Positions 23,460 through 31,363 of a stretch of 31,411 nucleotides of DNA are shown piece after piece. Within the stretch, counting starts at the first letter, position 1. Each line of letters starts with the position of its first letter. This DNA comes from an uncultured Oscillospiraceae bacterium. Its GTDB lineage: Bacteria > Bacillota > Clostridia > Oscillospirales > Ruminococcaceae. The DNA lies in NCBI GenBank assembly GCA_910587465.1, contig CAJUMS010000026.1, positions 1 to 31,411 of the forward strand, written 5' to 3'. Made by a program: the position numbers and the translations under genes. The notes below the pieces were generated by a model, which saw only the letters and a program-made list of their open reading frames with translations, was not told where the DNA came from and did no database searches.

Positions 23460-24122
23460 TTACTGTATAATTTTTCCGTCGGATATTCTCACCAGCCGTT
23501 GAGCCTTTCTCGCGGTATCCTCGTTGTGAGTTATCATCACGATCGTTTTTCCCTTGCGGCTCAGCTCCGAAAGTATATCCAGTACCTCCGCGCCCGATCT
23601 GCTGTCGAGGTTTCCGCAGGGCTCGTCGGCAAGTATCATCGCGGGATCGGCGGCGATAGCCCTGGCGATAGCCACACGCTGCTGCTGACCGCCCGACAGT
23701 TCCGTCGGACGGTGCAGCGCCCTGTCGGACAGCCTTACGCTGTCGAGCGCTCTCATCGCGATCTCGCTGCGCTGTTTTTTCGGAACCTTCCTGTACAGCA
23801 GCGGCAGCTCTACATTCTCCAGCGCCGTCAAGCCCTGTATCAAGTTAAAGCTCTGAAAAATAAACCCTATCTTTACGCTGCGGATATCGGAGAGCGTATT
23901 GTCGGACAACGCCGCGACGTCCTCGCCGTCGAGCAAATAGCTGCCTGAGGTGGGCGTATCGAGACAGCCGAGAATGTTCATCAGCGTGGACTTACCCGAG
24001 CCCGACGTTCCCACCACCGTAACGTATTCGCCGTCGTCGATATCCAGCGAAACGCCGTTCAGCGCCTTTATTGTATTCGCTCCTACGGTGTAGTATTTTT
24101 GCAGCTCCTGTACGTGTATCAT
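23460..24122 (-). CDS. ABC transporter ATP-binding protein (MacB/LolD type)
   Basis: This 220-residue ATPase has Walker A GTSGSGKST (38-46), Q-loop FIFQSFNLIQGLTALENVEL, signature LSGGQQQR (about 142-149), Walker B MILADEPCGNLD and an H-switch MITHNEDTA. Its short length and sequence place it with LolD/MacB/FtsE-type ATPases, which work with FtsX-like permeases in extrusion or mechanotransmission. ATG at 24122 follows GGGAGG. No permease gene is adjacent: the downstream gene is a sirtuin, the upstream gene is GT-A-like. The single-helix proteins further upstream (25009-26402) lack the four-helix FtsX layout, so the partner is unknown. Confidence 0.93.
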   Translation of the reverse strand: MIHVQELQKYYTVGANTIKALNGVSLDIDDGEYVTVVGTSGSGKSTLMNILGCLDTPTSGSYLLDGEDVAALSDNTLSDIRSVKIGFIFQSFNLIQGLTALENVELPLLYRKVPKKQRSEIAMRALDSVRLSDRALHRPTELSGGQQQRVAIARAIAADPAMILADEPCGNLDSRSGAEVLDILSELSRKGKTIVMITHNEDTARKAQRLVRISDGKIIQ

Positions 24123-24179
24123 AGGTAAATTCCTCCCAAAACAGAAAATTATTACTATTTTGAGCGTAAAACCCTATAA

Positions 24180-25007
24180 TTATTCACCGTTTAGGATGTC
24201 GATAATTTCTGCGATATAAGCGTATTCGGGAAACTCCGAGAGCAGCCGCTTTCTGCATTTCCATAGAAACTCCCCGCGCAGCTCGGGGTGGTCGCGCATC
24301 GCCTGCTTAGCGCCCCATAAATGCGTGAAATCGCTCTGCGGATAGAACAGACTGCCCTTATCGAGCAGCGTTCTGACCGGCGTACCCGTGTAGTCCGCGC
24401 ACATTGCGGCAAGCCGCTGCTCCGCAAACACCATATATTTCAGACGATCGTCGCACCTCGCCGCCGACTTCATAAACGAGATCGCCTGACAGGTGTAAAA
24501 TTCCTTGAAATCGTTGTCGGGAACGTACAAAAACGCCGTGTTGAGCGGTAAGACCTCCTCGCTGAGATCGGGAATAATATGGTCTCCCGCGCGGAAAAAG
24601 TTAAGCGGAGGATATATCCCGTCCGATATCTCCTCGCGGTGAGCGGCGATTAACGCGTCACCAAACTCGAGCGTTTTCCACACAATGAAATCCGTGTCGA
24701 TCATCACCACGGGAGCCTTGACCTCGCGCAATGCCAAGAGCTTGCCGCCCGCCCAGAACATCAACGGGTCAATGCCCTCCAAGTCGTCCGCAACGCATAT
24801 TTTAATATCATTCCAGATATCGGTAATGCCGATTTTATCATAATATTCGGCATAGCGGCTGTCGCAGCACATTGTAATTTTACCGTTGAATTTCCTCCAG
24901 CACAGCGCCGAAAGCGCGGTACAATACAGATCGAAATCCTCGGCGGCAAGCGCCGTCCTGCCCTTTGCGAATGCGGGCGCAGAGCTTGCGATATGTATGG
25001 CGTTCAC
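24180..25007 (-). CDS. Uncharacterised GT-A glycosyltransferase-like protein
   Basis: I recognise this 275-residue cytoplasmic protein only as glycosyltransferase-like. It has VVMIDTDFIVWK near residue 98-110, a DxD-type motif after a hydrophobic strand as in GT-A enzymes. It also has an N-terminal ALCWRKFNGKITMCCDS segment and a late DFTHLWGAKQ. It has no signal peptide or membrane helix. The start is GTG at 25007, one base after the stop of the upstream gene, so the two are translationally coupled, though the ribosome site is weak (GCGGAAAA). The acceptor and sugar cannot be predicted, and an enzymatically inactive member of the fold is possible. Confidence 0.68.
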   Translation of the reverse strand: MNAIHIASSAPAFAKGRTALAAEDFDLYCTALSALCWRKFNGKITMCCDSRYAEYYDKIGITDIWNDIKICVADDLEGIDPLMFWAGGKLLALREVKAPVVMIDTDFIVWKTLEFGDALIAAHREEISDGIYPPLNFFRAGDHIIPDLSEEVLPLNTAFLYVPDNDFKEFYTCQAISFMKSAARCDDRLKYMVFAEQRLAAMCADYTGTPVRTLLDKGSLFYPQSDFTHLWGAKQAMRDHPELRGEFLWKCRKRLLSEFPEYAYIAEIIDILNGE

Positions 25008-25008
25008 G

Positions 25009-25635
25009 TTATTTTCCGCTGATAACTTTGCGAATGATCACAAATGCCGCGCCGCCCAGTCCAATGACCGTGAGCACTATCGCGATAACAAGCATGCCGC
25101 CGGAGCCGCTGCCGTCATTGCCGTCGTTTATCGTAAACGCTACGACGTCGCTCGGTTCAAGACCCATACCCACGGCGTATTCCTGAAGATATTCAAGCCC
25201 GTCGCCGCTGAGCTTCGTGACCTTTCCCTTGATCTGTATAGTGGTCTCGGGTACTGTACCGTCCTCAAAAAAGGCGTCGATTTCCTTAACCATTCTTTCC
25301 GCAATACTCTGCTGTGAACTGTCGCTCAGGGCAAGCGCGACAAATTTGTATTCGTCAAGCGCGGGGATGGGCAGTGCGTAATATTGAGCGGTAACGCGCG
25401 TGTTGTGCTTTATTCCGAAGGTGCTGTCGTACTCCTCCATATCGGCAAAATTATCCCAAAGCTCATAAATTGTTCCCTCAACAAAGCGCCCGTTATAAAA
25501 ATCGTCCTCTGTCATGGTTTCCAGATCGCCGCGCGGCTTGGCGAGCTCTGCCTTGTCTTTTATCGACCCGATAAGCAGAGCGATACCCATTATTGCCAGA
25601 ACGGCAAAAACAATCAATAACCTTACAAATTTCAT
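25009..25635 (-). CDS. Uncharacterised membrane-anchored protein with two terminal helices (paralogue A)
   Basis: This 208-residue protein has an N-terminal membrane helix (about 5-23, LLIVFAVLAIMGIALLIGSI) and a second near the C-terminus (about 178-200, MLVIAIVLTVIGLGGAAFVI), with a soluble, probably extracytoplasmic domain between. The domain contains GRFVEGTIYELWDNFADMEE and QYYALPIPALDEYKFVALAL. It shares layout and several positions with the next gene upstream: an N-terminal helix, a [HQ]YY[AV][IL]P motif, and VIGLGGAAFVI versus VIGAGVIALLA at the end. I do not recognise a function. ATG at 25635 follows AGGAG. It sits between its paralogue and a GT-A-like gene. Confidence 0.75.
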   Translation of the reverse strand: MKFVRLLIVFAVLAIMGIALLIGSIKDKAELAKPRGDLETMTEDDFYNGRFVEGTIYELWDNFADMEEYDSTFGIKHNTRVTAQYYALPIPALDEYKFVALALSDSSQQSIAERMVKEIDAFFEDGTVPETTIQIKGKVTKLSGDGLEYLQEYAVGMGLEPSDVVAFTINDGNDGSGSGGMLVIAIVLTVIGLGGAAFVIIRKVISGK

Positions 25636-25700
25636 AACATCTTCTCCTAAAATAATTTTAAAACACGCCGAAAAAGCGTATGTTTTACATAATTACCAAC

Positions 25701-26402
25701 TCAATACCCCGAATTTTCGCGGTGCTTTTTTATCGCGAGCAAGGCAATAACACCCGCTCCGATGACCGTCAGCGCCGCGCCTGTTATTATCAGCGGTCCC
25801 TCGCTGCCGGTATTATTTTGAACATAGAAAACATATTGACATATGTGGTTGTAACCGTTTATATAGGTAGGCATGACGAGTGAGGGGTCACCCAAAATCT
25901 CCACAAGCTCCTCGTCCTTGATAAGCTGTGCGTTTTCCATTAAGAAGATCATAAGCTCTTCAACAAAAGGCGGATTCATCTCCGCAAGTACACCCCTGCA
26001 TTCAAGCGGTTCTACCGAGCCAATGGGATTTAGCGTCTCGGAATACAATGCGTCAAGCGCCTTTATGTCCTCCTCGTCGGTAACGCATATCAGCATATAA
26101 TACTGCTCGGGCGGTAACAAGACCTTTCCCGCGGGGATAACATAATAGTGCTGCACTATCGGATCGCCGAATTCGATGTCAAAAACTTTCCGTCTTACCG
26201 TGTTTGTAAATCTCATTTTGCCATGCTGCCGGTCTATTTTCACGCTCACAGCCATTCCTTTGGTATATTGCTGCCACGGAACGCTTGTCATCATTATGGG
26301 CGATCTTTTATTTTCCACGCTCTGCTTTATTCCCGAGCTCAGCAGAAACACTCCCGCGTATGTCACAAGTCCGAGAAGCACAAAGGCAATGATATATTTC
26401 AT
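25701..26402 (-). CDS. Uncharacterised membrane-anchored protein with two terminal helices (paralogue B)
   Basis: This 233-residue protein has an N-terminal helix (IIAFVLLGLVTYAGVFLLSS, about 4-23) and a C-terminal helix (IITGAALTVIGAGVIALLAI), with an intervening domain including MAVSVKIDRQHGKMRFTNTV and QHYYVIPAGKVLLPPEQYYM. The shared layout and the YY-x-[IL]-P motif mark it as a diverged paralogue of the neighbouring 208-residue protein. No family function is known to me. ATG at 26402 follows GGAGA. The gene lies 39 bp after the Gly/Ser/Phe-rich protein gene, in the same direction, and is probably transcribed from the same promoter near 27250. Confidence 0.75.
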   Translation of the reverse strand: MKYIIAFVLLGLVTYAGVFLLSSGIKQSVENKRSPIMMTSVPWQQYTKGMAVSVKIDRQHGKMRFTNTVRRKVFDIEFGDPIVQHYYVIPAGKVLLPPEQYYMLICVTDEEDIKALDALYSETLNPIGSVEPLECRGVLAEMNPPFVEELMIFLMENAQLIKDEELVEILGDPSLVMPTYINGYNHICQYVFYVQNNTGSEGPLIITGAALTVIGAGVIALLAIKKHRENSGY

Positions 26403-26441
26403 ATGTATTCTCCGAATAGATGTAAATTATTGTAATAATTG

Positions 26442-27173
26442 TCAGATATTGTGTATTCCGTATCCGAAACGGTCAAGAGGACACCGCATCAGCGTTTCGA
26501 GCATAATTCTGTCATATTCGTCGAGCACGGTGATATCGCCCGTAAAAGGCATATAAAAGCTGTCGAAGCTGCTCGGATAACCGGACCTCCAAAAGCTGTC
26601 TAAACCGAACGAGCCGCCCGTAAAGCTGCCCGAACGGAACATCTTGAATAGCCATTCCCATTCGTGAAAGCTCGTAAAGCTGCCGAAAGAGAAAGACCCG
26701 CTTTTATAGAGATTAAACAGCCACTCCCATTCCCACTCGTGCATACCGCTGCCGAAGAAGTGGCTTCCAAAATGGAATGAACCGCCAAGCAGCGATATCA
26801 ACGCACGACGTCCGCTGCCGAAAGATCTTGTCATAAAACTGTACGAACCATTGGAACCGAGCACGATACTGCCTAAGGCGCCGGACATACCGCCCGAAAG
26901 TGATTCACTGCTTGTCTTGCCGGGCGCAACCTCGGCGAAATGCTTGCCCTCCGCGGAGCCGCCGAATATCTTCGACAGCTTTTCGTTCAGCTCCGGATCA
27001 TCGTGACGGAGCTTAGCCAGCTTTTTCGCGTAGAGCTCGCCGCCGTGCTCTCTCAACCAGCCGACTAAACTTCCCGCGAGGAAGTAGCCGCGCAAAGAAG
27101 CGATATCGGGATTGCCCGAAATTTCGTCTGCGGAATAAACTTTCCGCCTGTTCAGCCACAACGCGCAGTCCAT
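26442..27173 (-). CDS. Low-complexity Gly/Ser/Phe/Trp-rich protein with conserved-looking ends
   Basis: I do not recognise an assigned family. The 243-residue protein has a helical N-terminal module (about 1-72; NPDIASLRGYFLAGSLVGWL, then AKKLAKLRHDDPELNEKLSK). The middle (about 73-205) is built from GSF/GSY/SFG elements. Inside this part are two copies of an aromatic unit: HEWEWEWLFNLYKSGSFSF (about 145-163) and HEWEWLFKMFRSGSFTGGS (about 170-188). The C-terminus is folded-looking (LDEYDRIMLETLMRCPLDRF near 217-236). There is no signal peptide or membrane helix. ATG at 27173 follows a GAGGGG site. The aromatic/Gly/Ser composition resembles self-assembling or phase-separating segments. It is the first gene of the run of poorly characterised genes. 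Confidence 0.8.
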   Translation of the reverse strand: MDCALWLNRRKVYSADEISGNPDIASLRGYFLAGSLVGWLREHGGELYAKKLAKLRHDDPELNEKLSKIFGGSAEGKHFAEVAPGKTSSESLSGGMSGALGSIVLGSNGSYSFMTRSFGSGRRALISLLGGSFHFGSHFFGSGMHEWEWEWLFNLYKSGSFSFGSFTSFHEWEWLFKMFRSGSFTGGSFGLDSFWRSGYPSSFDSFYMPFTGDITVLDEYDRIMLETLMRCPLDRFGYGIHNI

Positions 27174-27205
27174 AAGCTCAGCCCCTCTCGATTTACATCT
27201 TGTAT

Positions 27206-27224
27206 ATTTTACGTAAAATTTTAC
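27206..27224. promoter_or_regulatory. Overlapping palindromes in the leader of the low-complexity protein gene
   Basis: ATTTTACGTAAAAT (27206-27219) is a perfect palindrome and GTAAAATTTTAC (27213-27224) a second one overlapping it. They lie between the -10 box and the ribosome site. A repressor operator is the simplest reading. The octamer ATTTTACG also forms the direct repeat upstream of the LytTR regulator. Confidence 0.45.
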
Positions 27225-27246
27225 ACGAACAGTTTAATACACAATA

Positions 27247-27275
27247 ATTATATCACAAAATCTCAAAGTTTTCAA
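27247..27275 (-). promoter_or_regulatory. Sigma-A promoter of the low-complexity protein operon
   Basis: On the minus strand TTGAAA (27270-27275), a 17-bp spacer and TATAAT (27247-27252) form a near-consensus promoter, 74 bp before the start codon. Confidence 0.8.
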
Positions 27276-27419
27276 CATATTTTAATAAAAAAATTCTTGT
27301 TTTCTGCATGCAATATGCACATTTGGCGAGGACAGGGCTTTGCTAAGTGTGTTTTTTGATTGCCAATTTTTTAACAGCACATGTTTCTGTATATGTTCGG
27401 AAAAAAATGCATTTTGTAC

Positions 27420-27448
27420 TTGAAAAAAAGGAAATTATAGGGTATAAT
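27420..27448 (+). promoter_or_regulatory. Sigma-A promoter of pyruvate kinase
   Basis: TTGAAA (27420-27425), a 17-bp spacer and TATAAT (27443-27448) precede the AAAGGAG ribosome site of pyk by about 40 bp. With the minus-strand promoter this accounts for the 325-bp divergent intergenic region. Confidence 0.82.
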
Positions 27449-27498
27449 AAAAACGTGAATATATTATTGGCTTTATAATAAACCGAAAGGAGCTATCT

Positions 27499-29268
27499 AT
27501 GAGAAGAACAAAGATTGTATGCACGCTCGGTCCTGCTACGCAGTCCGACGAGGTTCTGCGGCTGCTTATCGAGAATGGTATGAACGTGGCACGGCAGAAC
27601 TTTTCGCACGGCACTCACGAGAGTCACAAGGTCACTCACGATCAGGTGGTGCGTGTTGCAAAGGAGCTTGGGAAGCCCGTCGCGACACTGCTGGACACCA
27701 AGGGGCCCGAGGTGCGGCTGAAAAAATTCAAGGACGACCAGAAGGTTGAGATCAAAACGGGGGATACGTTCGTACTCACGACTGCCGAGGTTGAAGGTGA
27801 CACCACTCGCGTTTCGATCACCTACAAGAACCTGCCCGACGATATCGAGGTGGGAACGCGCATTCTTATTGACGACGGAAACGTTATCGTGCGCTGCTCC
27901 GATATAGTTCACAACGCCGACGGCACGGCGGATATTGTCTGCTCGATACTTAACGGCGGCATACTGTCGAACAACAAGGGCGTGAATATCCCCGGTGTGA
28001 AGCTGTCTATGCCGTATCTTTCGGAGGTCGATATCTCCGATATCAGGTTTGCGGCGCAGGAGAGCTTTGACTTTATCGCGGCATCGTTCGTTACCTGTCC
28101 CGACGACGTTCTTGCAATACGCAAGATACTTGAGGAAGAAGGCCGCGGTGATATCCGTATCATATCCAAGATCGAGAACGGTGAGGGCGTGAAGAATATT
28201 GACGACATTCTTCGCGTTTCGGACGGCATTATGGTCGCGCGCGGCGACATGGGCGTTGAGATACCTTTCGAGGAGATACCTCAGATTCAGAAAATGCTCA
28301 TCAAAAAGGGCTATAATGCCAACAAGCAGGTCATCACCGCTACTCAGATGCTGGAAAGTATGATACACAATCCTCGTCCCACAAGGGCTGAGACCACCGA
28401 CGTTGCGAACGCCATCTACGACGGCACGAGCGCTATAATGCTGTCGGGAGAGACCGCTGCGGGACAGCACCCCGTGGAGGCGGTAAAGACTATGGCGCTT
28501 ATCGCGGAGACCACAGAAAAGGCTATCGACTATAAAAAGCGCTTCTACAAGCAGGAAACGCGAGACTGCGTGAATGTTTCGGCAGCTATCTCGCACGCTA
28601 CGGTCAGCGCGGCTATGGATTTGGGCGCGACGGCAATAATCACCGTTACAAAGACGGGTACTACCGCGCGTATGATCTCTCGTTACCGTCCCGAATGTCC
28701 GATAATCTCTTGCACGACGAGCGAGGTGGCTTGGCGGCAGACGGCGCTGTCATGGGGCGTTATCCCGCTTATGGCGGAGGAAATGATGACGAATACCGAT
28801 GACCTTATTCATCACGCGGTAGAAAAAGCTGTCGCGGCGGGACTGCTGAAAAACGGCGATCTTACCGTTATCACGGCGGGTGTGCCGCTCGGTGTTTCGG
28901 GAACCACCAATCTTATGAAGGTGCATATCGTCGGCGATGTTCTGGTTACGGGAACTGGCGTTACAAAGGGCACGGTCACCGCTCCCATCTGCGTCGCGCA
29001 GACTGAGGAGGACGCTCTGGAGCGCTTTGAGGCGGGACAGATACTTGTTATCCATAAGACCTCCAACAAGGTGCTGTCGCTTCTGAAAACGGCGGCCGGT
29101 ATCATCACCGAGGAGAGCGGCGCGGATTCGCACGCGGCTATCGTCGGAATGGCGCTGGATATCCCCGTTATCGTCGGCGCAGAGAACGCCGCGGCTATAC
29201 TGAGGAGCGGCACAGCCGTAACGATCGACGCGGACAAGGGAATAGTATCGTCGGGGGCGGACAATTGA
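27499..29268 (+). CDS. pyk: Pyruvate kinase with C-terminal PEP-utiliser swivelling domain
   Basis: This 589-residue glycolytic enzyme converts PEP and ADP to pyruvate and ATP. It shows the N-terminal RRTKIVCTLGPA and NVARQNFSHG, the active-site lysine in IISKIENGEGVKNID (about 215-230), VARGDMGVEIPFEEI and the MLESM/NPRPTRAE loop. The regulatory domain extends to about 470. An extra domain (about 475-585), with GIITEESGADSHAAIVGMAL and IPVIVGAENA, is the PEP-utilising swivelling domain that many Bacillus and Clostridia pyruvate kinases carry. Its role there is not catalytic phosphotransfer as in PPDK. ATG at 27499 follows AAAGGAG. The gene has its own promoter; no hairpin terminator is visible after the stop. 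Confidence 0.97.
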   Translation: MRRTKIVCTLGPATQSDEVLRLLIENGMNVARQNFSHGTHESHKVTHDQVVRVAKELGKPVATLLDTKGPEVRLKKFKDDQKVEIKTGDTFVLTTAEVEGDTTRVSITYKNLPDDIEVGTRILIDDGNVIVRCSDIVHNADGTADIVCSILNGGILSNNKGVNIPGVKLSMPYLSEVDISDIRFAAQESFDFIAASFVTCPDDVLAIRKILEEEGRGDIRIISKIENGEGVKNIDDILRVSDGIMVARGDMGVEIPFEEIPQIQKMLIKKGYNANKQVITATQMLESMIHNPRPTRAETTDVANAIYDGTSAIMLSGETAAGQHPVEAVKTMALIAETTEKAIDYKKRFYKQETRDCVNVSAAISHATVSAAMDLGATAIITVTKTGTTARMISRYRPECPIISCTTSEVAWRQTALSWGVIPLMAEEMMTNTDDLIHHAVEKAVAAGLLKNGDLTVITAGVPLGVSGTTNLMKVHIVGDVLVTGTGVTKGTVTAPICVAQTEEDALERFEAGQILVIHKTSNKVLSLLKTAAGIITEESGADSHAAIVGMALDIPVIVGAENAAAILRSGTAVTIDADKGIVSSGADN

Positions 29269-29293
29269 CACGGCATTTTCATGAAATATCCCC

Positions 29294-29322
29294 TTGACAA
29301 ACCATGAAAAAAATGTCATAAT
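29294..29322 (+). promoter_or_regulatory. Sigma-A promoter of SGNH lipoprotein gene
   Basis: TTGACA (29294-29299), a 17-bp spacer and CATAAT (29317-29322) lie about 70 bp before the start codon, shortly after the pyk stop. Confidence 0.72.
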
Positions 29323-29334
29323 ATTATGTGTTAG

Positions 29335-29367
29335 CTAATAACGGGGGTTATTAGGTTATTGACCCCG
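29335..29367 (+). promoter_or_regulatory. Leader with two mutually exclusive hairpins
   Basis: CTAATAAC (29335-29342) and GTTATTAG (29347-29354) form a perfect 8-bp stem with a GGGG loop. That loop G-run (CGGGG, 29342-29346) can instead pair with CCCCG (29363-29367). The ribosome site AAAGGAG follows about 12 nt later, so a switch affecting transcription or translation is conceivable; no known riboswitch class is recognised. Confidence 0.45.
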
Positions 29368-29393
29368 AATTTACCTAAAGGAGATCACGCATT

Positions 29394-30743
29394 ATGAAGA
29401 AAATCTCGGTAATGGCGCTCGGCGCGGCGCTGATTTTATCAATGACCGCCTGCACGGGCGGCGGAAATTCAAGCTCGAGTTCGAACAACAGCTCGGACAA
29501 CCAAAGCTCGCAAACGAGTACAGATACGGGCAGCACGAGCACCGATAACGGCGAAAGCTCCGCTCCCGAATCAAGCAACGGCGAAAGTGAAAGTACTCCC
29601 GAAATAGAGGAGGTGGCTTATACGCTTGGAGGAGAACTAACGCCCACAATGATCGCGAACTCGCGCTATAACGCGGGCAATCGGGTTCGTCTGTCAAATG
29701 TTATCAAGAAATTGCAGGCAGGCGAGGACGTTACGGTGGTATACCTTGGCGGCTCTATCACGCAGGGAACCTCGGCGGGCAACGATCTGTGCTACGCCCG
29801 GCTTACGAATAACTGGCTTGAGGAGAAATTTCCCGACGCGAACATAACCTACGTAAACGCGGGTATCGGCGCTACGGGCTCTTATATAGGCGTTCACCGC
29901 GCGGACAAGGATGTACTGTCGCACGATCCCGACCTTATCTTTATCGATTTCTCGGTAAACGATACTACCGAGCGCACCGAGATCAACAAGGAGACCTACG
30001 CGAGTCTGCTCAGAAAGCTCTGGAATTACTCAACAAATCCCGCTATAATTACCGTTGCTATGACGCAGGAGAACGGCACGAGCTTCATCAATTATCACGG
30101 AGAGATCGTAAAGAAGTTCGATATTCCGATGATATCCTATAAGGACGCTATCCTTGACATCATTGACAAGGGCTATATCAAGTGGGCGGATATCTCTGAC
30201 GACAATATCCACCCGAACGTTCCCGGTCACGCTATCCTGAGCGAGCTTATCACGAATTACATTCAGTCGGTGATAGACGACCTCGACAATATCTCGGGCG
30301 CGGAGAGCGACCTGGCTTCCGTTACCGATATCGGCAATACTTATGTAAACGCCAAGCTCCTGATGTCGGACGATACCGAGCCAACAAGCCTTGGGGCGTT
30401 TGAGGTAAGAGAAGCCAATTTCGGCAACTTTATGAATCCTTGGTTTGTGAAAGCAAACGACGGACAGTTCACCGATGATTCCGCTATTGAATTCGAGTTT
30501 GAGGGCACTAACGTAGGTATTCTGTACGGAAAGCTCACTCAAAACGCTTGTAAGGCGGATATTTACCTTGACGGCGAACTCGTGACCACAATTGACGCAG
30601 CGTTCCCCAACGGCTGGGGCAATTATGTTGAGTTTGAGCAGATCAAGACTGGCTTGACCGAGGGCAAGCACACCTTAAAGATCGCCCCCAAGTCTCAGGA
30701 CGGAGCCGCGATATTCTATGTATCGGCCATCGCGGTGAGCTGA
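29394..30743 (+). CDS. SGNH/GDSL-hydrolase lipoprotein, probable carbohydrate esterase
   Basis: This 449-residue protein has a lipoprotein signal peptide with lipobox MTAC (Cys20) and a Ser/Asn/Thr/Glu-rich linker (about 25-70). An SGNH hydrolase domain (about 110-290) carries the nucleophile Ser121 in YLGGSITQGTSAG, the oxyanion Gly in VNAGIGATGS, the block III Asn in FIDFSVNDTT and the Asp270/His273 pair in SDDNIHPNVPGH. A C-terminal beta-rich domain (about 330-449; NVGILYGKLTQNACKADIYL, then GLTEGKHTLKI) resembles a carbohydrate-binding or accessory module. It would be membrane-anchored outside the cell and deacetylate a polysaccharide or release another ester group; the substrate is not known. 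Start ATG at 29394 follows AAAGGAG. Confidence 0.92.
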   Translation: MKKISVMALGAALILSMTACTGGGNSSSSSNNSSDNQSSQTSTDTGSTSTDNGESSAPESSNGESESTPEIEEVAYTLGGELTPTMIANSRYNAGNRVRLSNVIKKLQAGEDVTVVYLGGSITQGTSAGNDLCYARLTNNWLEEKFPDANITYVNAGIGATGSYIGVHRADKDVLSHDPDLIFIDFSVNDTTERTEINKETYASLLRKLWNYSTNPAIITVAMTQENGTSFINYHGEIVKKFDIPMISYKDAILDIIDKGYIKWADISDDNIHPNVPGHAILSELITNYIQSVIDDLDNISGAESDLASVTDIGNTYVNAKLLMSDDTEPTSLGAFEVREANFGNFMNPWFVKANDGQFTDDSAIEFEFEGTNVGILYGKLTQNACKADIYLDGELVTTIDAAFPNGWGNYVEFEQIKTGLTEGKHTLKIAPKSQDGAAIFYVSAIAVS

Positions 30744-30798
30744 CAGTTTGAAACTGTGCACCATTAACGGATAAAGTGCGCCAAAGGAGGTCAGCGTA

Positions 30799-31359
30799 AT
30801 GGGAGATATAATTGGATTTTCCGACAGGGACGAATTCAGGAAGTGGCTTAACGATCATTATCTGACAAGCGGCGGCGTATGGCTTTTATTCGACAAAGCG
30901 GGCGGACCGAAAACGATAAAAGCGGGAGAAGCACTTGAAGAAGCTCTCTGCTTTGGTTGGATCGACGGGCAGATGCAAAGCATTGACGATAAGACCTATA
31001 AGAAATACTTTTCTATGCGCAGGACGAACAGCAAGTGGTCGGAGAAGAACAAGGCATTGGTCAAAAGCCTTGAAGAACGGGGAATGATGACCGATTTCGG
31101 CAGACAGAAAATAGAGGAAGCCAAAAAGAACGGTCAGTGGGACGCTCCCAAGCCCGCGGCGGTCACAGATGAACAAATCGCTAAGCTTTCCGCGCTGTTG
31201 AAATATTATGAGCCCGCTTACACAAATTTCCAAGCCATGTCTCCATCGGTAAAGAAAACCTATACAAAGGCGTATCTTGACGCAAAAACGGACGCGGGAC
31301 GCGAAAAGCGGATCGCTTGGATGGTGGACAGGCTCAACAAAAACTTAAAACCTATGTAA
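30799..31359 (+). CDS. YdeI/OmpD-associated-like family protein
   Basis: This 186-residue cytoplasmic protein shows the YdeI family pattern: an N-terminal FSDRDEFRKWLNDHYLTSGG with GVWLLFDKAGG, the core EALEEALCFGWIDGQMQSID and KYFSMRRTNSKWSEKN. The C-terminal helical part has YTKAYLDAKTDAGREKRIAW. Bacillus YdeI is linked to antimicrobial peptide resistance, but the biochemical role of the family is unclear. ATG at 30799 follows AAAGGAGG. It starts 55 bp after the SGNH gene and could be read from the same transcript; the hairpin pair immediately after the stop may terminate it. Confidence 0.9.
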   Translation: MGDIIGFSDRDEFRKWLNDHYLTSGGVWLLFDKAGGPKTIKAGEALEEALCFGWIDGQMQSIDDKTYKKYFSMRRTNSKWSEKNKALVKSLEERGMMTDFGRQKIEEAKKNGQWDAPKPAAVTDEQIAKLSALLKYYEPAYTNFQAMSPSVKKTYTKAYLDAKTDAGREKRIAWMVDRLNKNLKPM

Positions 31360-31363
31360 TCAT

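Noticed and set aside
27493..28596. 367-codon minus-strand ORF
   Set aside because: It is a shadow of pyruvate kinase on the opposite strand.
29426..29600. Serine/asparagine-rich stretch considered as a cell-wall repeat or CRISPR-like tandem array
   Set aside because: It is an irregular lipoprotein linker with no fixed repeat unit.
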